Part shown: positions 58,111-64,000 of the stretch, piece by piece
Layout: every line of letters begins with the position of its first letter
Numbering within the stretch: position 1 is the stretch's first letter
DNA from: Yinghuangia soli
GTDB lineage: Bacteria; Actinomycetota; Actinomycetes; Streptomycetales; Streptomycetaceae
NCBI RefSeq assembly: GCF_021502675.1
Contig: NZ_JAKFHA010000015.1
Span: 115,283 to 179,282 of the forward strand
Direction: 5' to 3'
DNA length: 64,000 nt
Position numbers and translations under genes: made by a program
The notes under the pieces: model-generated
Database searches by the model: none
Told to the model about the DNA's origin: nothing
What the model saw: only the letters and a program-made list of their open reading frames with translations

Positions 58111-60588
58111 TTGATCAGCCCCACCGGCGAAACGACTGCGCTCGTCGAGCACCTCACCGCGGCCGAGGCCGCCGCATTCCTGGCCCGGGTCCCGGCGGCG
58201 TGGTGCCGGGACCTCCTCGTCGCCGGGTACTGGCCGGCCGGGCCTAAGCGCCGCGACGCCGCGATGCGGGCGCTGGCACGGACTTCGGTCGCGGAGCAGC
58301 ATGCGCTGCTGGAAGGACTGGACGCGCTGGAGCCGTGCGTGCTCGCCGCCTTGGCGCAGTCGCCCGATCCCGGCATACGCACCGCCGTCTACCAGGATCC
58401 CTGCCTGCCGGACGCAGTACGCCGCGGCATGCTCGCCGGCGGACCCGGGGCGCTGCCCGTACCGCCGGAACTGCGTGCGCTGTTGTTCGCCACGAAGTCC
58501 CGCACCCTGCTCGGCCCCGCGCTGGACGCCGCTGATCCCGAGATCGCCGCCCGCGCGGCACGCTACGTCCGCGGCCCGCGCCGCCAACCGCCCCCGCAGG
58601 ACCCGGCCGGGGTGCACGCCTGGCTCCAGGTACGGATCCCGGAACCGGGATCGCCGGAGGCTGCGAAGCGTCGGGAGGGTGGGTATCCGCGCCGGGCCCG
58701 CCGCAGGCGCGTACGGCAGCGCGTCGCGGCGGTGGCGTTCGAGCGCTGGACCGCTGCGGACTGGGACGCGCTCGCGGCGCTGCACCACGCCGACCCGCTC
58801 GCCCGGGGGACGGTGGAGCTCCTGGCCGCCCATCCGTCGTGCACCGTCGCTGCCGGCTTGGCGTTTCTGTGGCCGGGCGCCGAGACAGGGGCTGAGTCGC
58901 GGGTCGGGCTTCTGGCCGCCGCCTTGCGGGCCGGGACCTTCACCGCAGCCGACCTGTACGAACGAGCCGGGCACGCTCCGGCCGTCCTCGACGCCCTGGC
59001 CGCCTTCATGCCCCGAGGCGCCGCCGAGTACCCGGGCACCGTCGCGGTCGAGGGCCGGCTGCGCAGCGCCGTACGCGACGAACTGGGCGGCGACCCGTCG
59101 CGATGGAGCTCGCTGCTGGCACTGTTGCGCACGGACTTCGCCGGGACGGTTCCGGAGCTGCTGCGCACCGCGGCCACCACACCTCCGCCCCGGGAACTGC
59201 CGCCTGCGGCTGATCTGCGCCGCACGGCCGCTGCACCTTCGCCCCAGGAGCCACCCCGCATCGCCGCCCTGCGCTTCCGGGCCGCGGGGGAGTCGTCGGC
59301 GTGGGCCTATCTCCTCACCTTGGCCGAGCCGAAAGACGCCGCCGGGGTCGTCAGGGCGGTCGGGACCCCCGCCGTCGCCGAACTGATCACCGCCGCACGA
59401 GCGGGTGGCATCGGCAGCGAACTGCTCGCCGCGTTCTCCGAGATCGCCGACGACGAGGCCCGTCTGGAGTTCGCCCGATACGGTGCGGCGAGCGATGCCA
59501 CCACGCGCCGCATCGTCGCGCTGGACGACCCCGCTTTCAATGCCGCGGTGGTCCTGGCCGGAGGTTCCGAGGCTGCCCTGCGCCGGCAGATCCTCGCCGG
59601 GACGTCACACGCCACCGGACGCCCGGGATTGCTCGAGCTGCACCCCCTGCTGATCGCGCACGTGGCGTCCCCGCAGACCCACGCCGGCACCAAGGACCTG
59701 ATCTTCGGGCCGGACCCGGAGCGGATCCACAAGGTCCTGTACGCCGGGACGTCGCTGTGCGAGGCGTACCAAGCGGCCGGGTGCCGTCGTCTCGCCGAAC
59801 TGGGCCGGCTCGACCTGATCGCGGCCTTCCTGGCCGGTGAAGCGCCCGCACCAGACGAGACTGCCGACTTCGTCCCGCCCCGTTACACGGCCACGCCGCG
59901 TGGCGAATTGGCCGAGGTGCTGCGCGGCCCGCTGGCGGACGGCGACGCCGCGGCCGCCCTCGCCGCACTGGACACCTTGTCGCGGAAGCTGTTCCTCGAA
60001 GACGTCGCGCACAACAGGCTCCACGACCTGATCTGCCACCTCGAGATCGACCACGAGCTGGACTGGGCGGCCGTCGCGGCACTCCTCGGCGACGGGTCCC
60101 TCCCGGTCGGGCTGCCCGGCATGCTGGCGAGGTGCCCGAGCCTTCCCGACGATGTGGCACTACGGCTGCTGGCCGCAGCCCCCGACGAGTGCGCGTGGTT
60201 CTTGGCCTCGCGCTCCTCGGAGTTCGCCAAGTTCGCCCTGGACCACGTCGCCTTGGACGCCCGTCAGGCGCAGTTCAGCACGAGGGACGCCCACGCATTC
60301 TGGGCAGAACAGCCACTGGCCGATGGGCTGTTCACCGCCGAAGACCTGGTACGCCGGGCCCGCCCGGCAGGCGCGATGCTGCAGTTGTTCCGGCAGCGCC
60401 CGGTGGCGACCGCGGATGCCTGGCCGGTCATCCGGCAGCTGCTCGACGAGCAGGGACCGCGCACGGACGACGGATGGGCCGTACTCGCCCTCATGCTGGG
60501 GGACTTCGCGGGGACCTTCCCGGAACTGCTGGCGACGGTCCGCGCTGCCGCGGCGCCGGTGGGGAGGCCGAGCGAGTCGGGAGAGTAA
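58111..60588 (+). CDS. Large repeat protein A (tandem paralog pair)
   Basis: An 825-residue soluble protein of unknown function. The N-terminal domain (LTAAEAAAFLARVPAAWCRDL) leads to a highly conserved block about residues 107-175, with RRGMLAGGPGALPVPPELRALL, LLGPALDAADPEIAARA and QPPPQDPAGVHAWL (in parts). Repeated helical modules end in F-A-G-T-V/F-P-E-L-L (near 350 and 815), and DPGIRTAVYQDPCLPDAV reads like a leucine-rich-repeat variant. The start is TTG, chosen because CAGGAG lies 8 nt upstream and the sequence then aligns with the ATG start of paralog B. No catalytic motif seen. Confidence 0.75.
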   Translation: MISPTGETTALVEHLTAAEAAAFLARVPAAWCRDLLVAGYWPAGPKRRDAAMRALARTSVAEQHALLEGLDALEPCVLAALAQSPDPGIRTAVYQDPCLPDAVRRGMLAGGPGALPVPPELRALLFATKSRTLLGPALDAADPEIAARAARYVRGPRRQPPPQDPAGVHAWLQVRIPEPGSPEAAKRREGGYPRRARRRRVRQRVAAVAFERWTAADWDALAALHHADPLARGTVELLAAHPSCTVAAGLAFLWPGAETGAESRVGLLAAALRAGTFTAADLYERAGHAPAVLDALAAFMPRGAAEYPGTVAVEGRLRSAVRDELGGDPSRWSSLLALLRTDFAGTVPELLRTAATTPPPRELPPAADLRRTAAAPSPQEPPRIAALRFRAAGESSAWAYLLTLAEPKDAAGVVRAVGTPAVAELITAARAGGIGSELLAAFSEIADDEARLEFARYGAASDATTRRIVALDDPAFNAAVVLAGGSEAALRRQILAGTSHATGRPGLLELHPLLIAHVASPQTHAGTKDLIFGPDPERIHKVLYAGTSLCEAYQAAGCRRLAELGRLDLIAAFLAGEAPAPDETADFVPPRYTATPRGELAEVLRGPLADGDAAAALAALDTLSRKLFLEDVAHNRLHDLICHLEIDHELDWAAVAALLGDGSLPVGLPGMLARCPSLPDDVALRLLAAAPDECAWFLASRSSEFAKFALDHVALDARQAQFSTRDAHAFWAEQPLADGLFTAEDLVRRARPAGAMLQLFRQRPVATADAWPVIRQLLDEQGPRTDDGWAVLALMLGDFAGTFPELLATVRAAAAPVGRPSESGE

Positions 60589-60661
60589 GGGGAGCCGGGG
60601 GAGTAGCGGGAGTTGGGGGAGCCGGGGGGTTGGGAGAGCCGGGGGGTTGGGAGAGCCGGGG
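60589..60661 (+). repeat. G-rich tract with 17-bp tandem repeat (potential G-quadruplex)
   Basis: Eight or more G-runs of 3-6 bases occur within 73 bp directly after the stop of paralog A. From 60621 the unit gccggggggttgggaga is repeated exactly at 60638 and begins again at 60655. All G-runs are on the coding strand, so both the DNA and the mRNA between the two paralogs could form quadruplexes. Confidence 0.65.
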
Positions 60662-60846
60662 AAGCTGCGGAGCAGGGCCCGACACTCTGCCGTCACGCCG
60701 TCCTGGGATCCTTCCGTCCGGGACCGCCCGGTCCCGCGCCCATCACCGTCCCCGTCCTGTCTCCATCACCCTTTCCGTCCCCCGCCCCCGTATCGTGCCG
60801 GTCCACATGCCCACCGACCGCTGTATCCGACGTCCGGAGCCACCGC

Positions 60847-63339
60847 ATGTCCACCGACCTGGCCGCCCTCCTCGACCACCTCACCCCGGCCGAGGCGTCC
60901 GCGCTGGTGGCCAGGCTGCCCGGGGCGCGGCGCAGTGCCATGTTCGGCGGCCCGCTGCCGGGTGATCCGGACGTGCGGCGGACTGTTCTCGACTGGGTCG
61001 TCGCGCACAGCTCGCCGGCCGACCGGACGGCCGTGCTGACCGCCCTCGCGCCCTCCGAATGGCGGGTGTTCGCCGACCTTGCCGTGACCCCGGACCCGGC
61101 CGTGCGTACCGCGGTCTACCTGCACTGGCGTACGCCCGCCGCGGTGCGCCGGCGCATGCTGGCAGGTGGTCCGGGCACGCTGCCGGTGCCCGCGGAGCTG
61201 CGCACGGCCCTGCTGACGACCTCCTCCCGGCACCTGTTGGGCCCGGCCCGGGACGCCGCCGACCCGGCCATCGCGGCCCATGCCCGGCGCAAGATCCACG
61301 GGCCGCGCTGCCAGCCGCCGCCCCAGGACCCGGCGGGCGTGCACGCCTGGCTGCGCGTGACCCCGGCTCCGCAGGAGGACCCGGAGCGGGCCCGCAGCCC
61401 GCGCCGGCCGCCCGGACCGAGCAGCCGCCAGGTGCGTCGCCGCCTCGCCGCGATCGCGTTCGAGGCCTGGACGCCCGCCGACTGGGCCGCGCTGCTGGCC
61501 TTGCATCAGGAGCATCCGCTCGACTCGGTCACCGTGGAGAACCTGACCGCGCATCCGTACTGCCCTGCGGACATCGCGATGGCCTGGATGTATCCCGACG
61601 TGCACGCGAGCGGCCGCCCCGGCCCGGTGCTCGCGGGTCTGCGCGCGGGCACCTTCACGGCCCGCGACCTCTACGAACGGGCCGAGCCCGCCACGGCGGT
61701 GCTCACCACGCTGGCGTCCGGCGAGTACGCGTTCGTGCTCGGGCAGGACCCGGCAGTGCGTGCGGCCAACGCCCGCCTGGGCGCTTTGGTGCGTGCCGAG
61801 TTGGGCGGCGATCCGGCGCGCTGGCACTCCCTGTTGGTGCTGCTGCGCAGCGGGTTCCCCGGTACGGTCCCGGAGCTGCTGCGCGCCGCCGCAACCGCTC
61901 CCGCGCTGCAGGGGACAGTGCTCCCCGAACGGCCGGAAGCGCCGTCCCCTCGCGAGGCGAACACGTCGCCATGGGTGTTCCTGCTGTCGCTGGCCGAACC
62001 GGAGCACGTGGCACCGATCGTGCGCGGCGTGGCCGCGGCTCTCGACGCCGCCGACCGGGAGAGCCAAGTGGATCCCGTGGTCGAGGAGTTCCTGAAGGCA
62101 GCGTACTTCTCGGACGTGCCCGGTCCGCTGCTCGCGGCGTTCGCGGAGGTGGCCCCGGAGGCCGACCGCGTGAAGCTCGCGAGGTCCTACCGCTACCGGC
62201 CCGACCTGGTCGACGCCGTCCTCGCCCTGGACGACCCGGCTCTCAACGCCGGGCTGATCCTCGGCTACGCGGCTGCGCCGCACCTGCGCAGCCGCGTCCT
62301 GAACGGCGTGTCGTACGCGACCGGGGAGCCGGGTTCGCTGCCTGTGCACCCGGCGGTGTTCACCGACGCCCCGACCTACCCCGTGGACGCCCGCGTCCGG
62401 CACCTGCTGCACGGGGACGACGCCGACGAGTTGGCGGCGCTGCTGGCCTCGACGTCCATGCTCCCGCTGGCGTACCGCGTGGCCGGCTGCCGCCGGCTCG
62501 CCGAACGCGGCCGCCTCGACCTGGTGGCCGGCCTCGTCGCGGGGACGGCGTCGGACGGGAAGCCGCATGCGCATCTCGCCCGGATCGGCGCGGAGTTGTC
62601 CGGTCTCATGCAGGCCGGGGACCCGGCAGCCGTGGCCGCCGCACTGCGGGCGATGTCCCGGACGCTGTTCCTGGCCGAACTCGTGGCCACCGGGCACACG
62701 GAGACCGGCGCCCACATGGACCTCGACGACGACCTGGACTGGGCCGCGGCCGCCGAGATCCTGCGCGCCCGGCCGCCCGGCCGCGCCTGGCACGGCCTGG
62801 TCGCGACGCTGGCCCGCGCGCACAGCCTGCCCGACGAGATGGCCCGGCTGGCGTTCGAGAAGGCGCCCGCCGAAGCCGCCACCCATCTGGCCATGCGCTC
62901 GCCGGACTGGGCACGAGCCGCGCTGGACGTACCGCTGCGGGCCCGCGGCGCCTGGTCACCCGGCGTGTCCTATCCGGCGGTGTGGCCCGAACAGTGCCTG
63001 CGCAGCGGGAAGTTCGGCATCGGGGAGTTCGTCGCTCGGGCACGCCCGGCAGGCGCGATGCTGGATGTGGGCCTGCGGCGGCCGGCGGAGACCGAGGGCG
63101 CCAGGGCGCAGGTCCGGGCGCTCATGGACCGCTGCGGGCCGCAGGGCCCTGAAGTGCTTGCGGTCGCCGCTGCACTCCTGGACGAATTCCCTGGCACTTT
63201 GCCGGAGTTGTTCGCCCTTGCCGAAGCCGCGGCGGCACCGGCGGCGGGATCCGGCGGCATACCCGGAACTGCCGAGATTGCTGGAGTCGGACACCCGGAC
63301 ACCGCTGGAACGGCAGGGGCCGGGACACCGGCAGGATGA
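60847..63339 (+). CDS. Large repeat protein B (tandem paralog of 58111-60588)
   Basis: An 830-residue protein collinear with paralog A. Shared landmarks are LTPAEASALVARLPG, DPAVRTAVYLHWRTPAAVRRRMLAGGPGTLPVPAELR (in parts), QPPPQDPAGVHAWLRV, FTARDLYERAEPATAVLTTL, FPGTVPELLRAAATAP, YATGEPGSLPVHPAVF, ARPAGAMLD and FPGTLPELFALAEAAAAP. Clear descent by duplication, now well diverged. The tail is Gly/Thr-rich low complexity (AGVGHPDTAGTAGAGTPAG). Function unknown; no enzymatic, signal or membrane signature. ATG start. Confidence 0.77.
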   Translation: MSTDLAALLDHLTPAEASALVARLPGARRSAMFGGPLPGDPDVRRTVLDWVVAHSSPADRTAVLTALAPSEWRVFADLAVTPDPAVRTAVYLHWRTPAAVRRRMLAGGPGTLPVPAELRTALLTTSSRHLLGPARDAADPAIAAHARRKIHGPRCQPPPQDPAGVHAWLRVTPAPQEDPERARSPRRPPGPSSRQVRRRLAAIAFEAWTPADWAALLALHQEHPLDSVTVENLTAHPYCPADIAMAWMYPDVHASGRPGPVLAGLRAGTFTARDLYERAEPATAVLTTLASGEYAFVLGQDPAVRAANARLGALVRAELGGDPARWHSLLVLLRSGFPGTVPELLRAAATAPALQGTVLPERPEAPSPREANTSPWVFLLSLAEPEHVAPIVRGVAAALDAADRESQVDPVVEEFLKAAYFSDVPGPLLAAFAEVAPEADRVKLARSYRYRPDLVDAVLALDDPALNAGLILGYAAAPHLRSRVLNGVSYATGEPGSLPVHPAVFTDAPTYPVDARVRHLLHGDDADELAALLASTSMLPLAYRVAGCRRLAERGRLDLVAGLVAGTASDGKPHAHLARIGAELSGLMQAGDPAAVAAALRAMSRTLFLAELVATGHTETGAHMDLDDDLDWAAAAEILRARPPGRAWHGLVATLARAHSLPDEMARLAFEKAPAEAATHLAMRSPDWARAALDVPLRARGAWSPGVSYPAVWPEQCLRSGKFGIGEFVARARPAGAMLDVGLRRPAETEGARAQVRALMDRCGPQGPEVLAVAAALLDEFPGTLPELFALAEAAAAPAAGSGGIPGTAEIAGVGHPDTAGTAGAGTPAG

Positions 63340-63397
63340 CCTGCCGACCGTCCCGGCCCGCCGCAATCAGGTGTTCCGTGCGCGAGCGCGCATCCGG

Positions 63398-64000
63398 TCA
63401 GCCCTTCCTGGCCGTCCAGGTGCCCTCTGCGCCATTGCACGTCGTCGTGTAGGTGCCGGACAACTTGCCGCTGGACAAAGTGCCTTCCAGCAGCAGCTCG
63501 TGCTCCATCTCCATGGACGAGAAGAACGACACCTTCTGGCCGTTCATGCGCCCGGTCATCTTTCCGGAGAGGCTGCACGGGCCCGCGGTCAGTTTGATGT
63601 CCGCGCTGAGTTCGTCGTTCTCCTGGGTGATCTTGACGGTGAACGGGCCGTCCATCTGGACGGGCTTCTCGTTGTTGAACGTGCCGTTCCAGTTTCCGGC
63701 GATGTCGGACTTGCTGCCGGAGCCGCCCTTGCCGTCCGAGGAATCGCCCTTTCCGCCGGTCGGCGCGGCGTTCCCGGCCGGTCCGACGCCGCCCGGGTCG
63801 GTGCAGTCGCCGTCGGTCTCGCCGACGAGCTGCGGAGCGCCGCCGACGAGGGCCGCGGCCGCGTACGGAGCCGTCCGGCCCGCCGCGTTCGAGCACTTGT
63901 CGTCGTCGTCCCCGCCGAACAGCGCGATCCCGCCGAAGATCGCACCGGCCACGACGGCCAGCGCGACGATGGTCCCGAGCACCACCTTGCCGGACGACTT
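63398..64000 (-). CDS. Membrane-anchored secreted protein, 5' end outside the window
   Basis: At least 200 residues; the reading frame is open to the window edge. A GTG at 63985 could start it, but the codons beyond (reading KSSGK) suggest a longer protein. A membrane helix (LGTIVALAVVAGAIFGGIALF) is followed by an acidic stretch, a Gly/Ser/Lys-rich linker with two Cys, and a beta-rich domain of about 90 residues (DIAGNWNGTFNNEKPVQMDGPF...GTYTTTCNGAEGTWTARK, in parts). The distal domain resembles small lipocalin-like or DUF-type extracellular barrels. Function unknown. Confidence 0.6.
   Translation of the reverse strand, partial: KSSGKVVLGTIVALAVVAGAIFGGIALFGGDDDDKCSNAAGRTAPYAAAALVGGAPQLVGETDGDCTDPGGVGPAGNAAPTGGKGDSSDGKGGSGSKSDIAGNWNGTFNNEKPVQMDGPFTVKITQENDELSADIKLTAGPCSLSGKMTGRMNGQKVSFFSSMEMEHELLLEGTLSSGKLSGTYTTTCNGAEGTWTARKG

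Noticed and set aside
56644-60588. A 1314-codon reading joining the kinase region with repeat protein A
   Set aside because: The first about 490 codons overlap the histidine kinase in a wrong frame; TTG 58111 with CAGGAG and alignment to paralog B give the real start.

Overview
The window is about 73% G+C by eye, with strong third-position G/C bias, GTG and TTG starts, short GGAGG-type ribosome sites and long GC-rich hairpin terminators. The gene families (WYL regulators, DUF6328, DUF3068, LAL regulators, AAC(2'), SAV_5884-type ATP-grasp) point to a filamentous actinobacterium close to Streptomyces; I cannot name the species. No rRNA, tRNA, CRISPR array or phage module was seen. It looks like accessory chromosome: many small divergent regulator/target pairs and few long operons.

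Layout. 0.1-2.8 kb: an MFS exporter divergent from a WYL regulator. 2.9-6.9 kb: an AbiEii-like nucleotidyltransferase, a VOC-like protein coupled to a DegT-fold enzyme with His in place of the PLP lysine, then EF-hand, basic and DUF6328 proteins. 7.0-8.8 kb: a compact ATP-grasp RiPP (graspetide-type) locus of precursor, ligase and zinc-ribbon protein, followed by a small secreted protein. 9-16.5 kb: AAC(2') acetyltransferase, NTF2-like protein, serine hydrolase, DUF3068 protein, monooxygenase-fold protein, TetR, GNAT, an unknown protein behind a 21-bp palindrome, and a lone LigD polymerase domain. 16.6-25.4 kb: acyl-CoA ligase, cupin, hydrolase, then a CoA-transferase/MmgE-PrpD/CitE operon facing a hydantoinase-like amidohydrolase across two matching CGGAA-N5-TTCCG-type sites. 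The MmgE/PrpD gene is frameshifted.

25.4-35.5 kb: lipoproteins, a repeat protein, SRPBCC, SDR/TetR pair, 3-hydroxyacyl-CoA dehydrogenase, GNAT, and a MocR regulator facing a PLP decarboxylase. 35.7-39.1 kb: a 1126-residue trypsin-like protease/P-loop NTPase/membrane protein of the type seen in bacterial conflict systems. 39.2-44.7 kb: lipoprotein, molybdopterin oxidoreductase, two methyltransferases, an anchored protein. 44.8-47.9 kb: a Cys-only CsoR/CstR-type repressor, MMPL transporter and DUF302 protein tied by repeated TACCCC-GGGGTA palindromes. 48-49.5 kb: a hydrolase/MarR pair.

49.6-55.3 kb: a 199-bp inverted-repeat element abuts an IS630-family copy whose right end lies 11 bp before the start of a LAL regulator. 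Beyond it are four helically phased repeats, an SDR-fold protein without its catalytic Tyr/Lys, and a DHFR-like reductase. 55.2-64 kb: an ankyrin/HEAT protein, an orphan histidine kinase, two tandem paralogous proteins of about 830 residues (related to the one at 27-28 kb) separated by a G-rich tract, and a membrane-anchored protein running off the edge.

The strongest candidates for something undescribed are the three-gene RiPP locus, the protease-NTPase, the tandem repeat-protein family, the CstR-like regulon and the inverted-repeat element whose arm mismatches are all G-U compatible on one strand.
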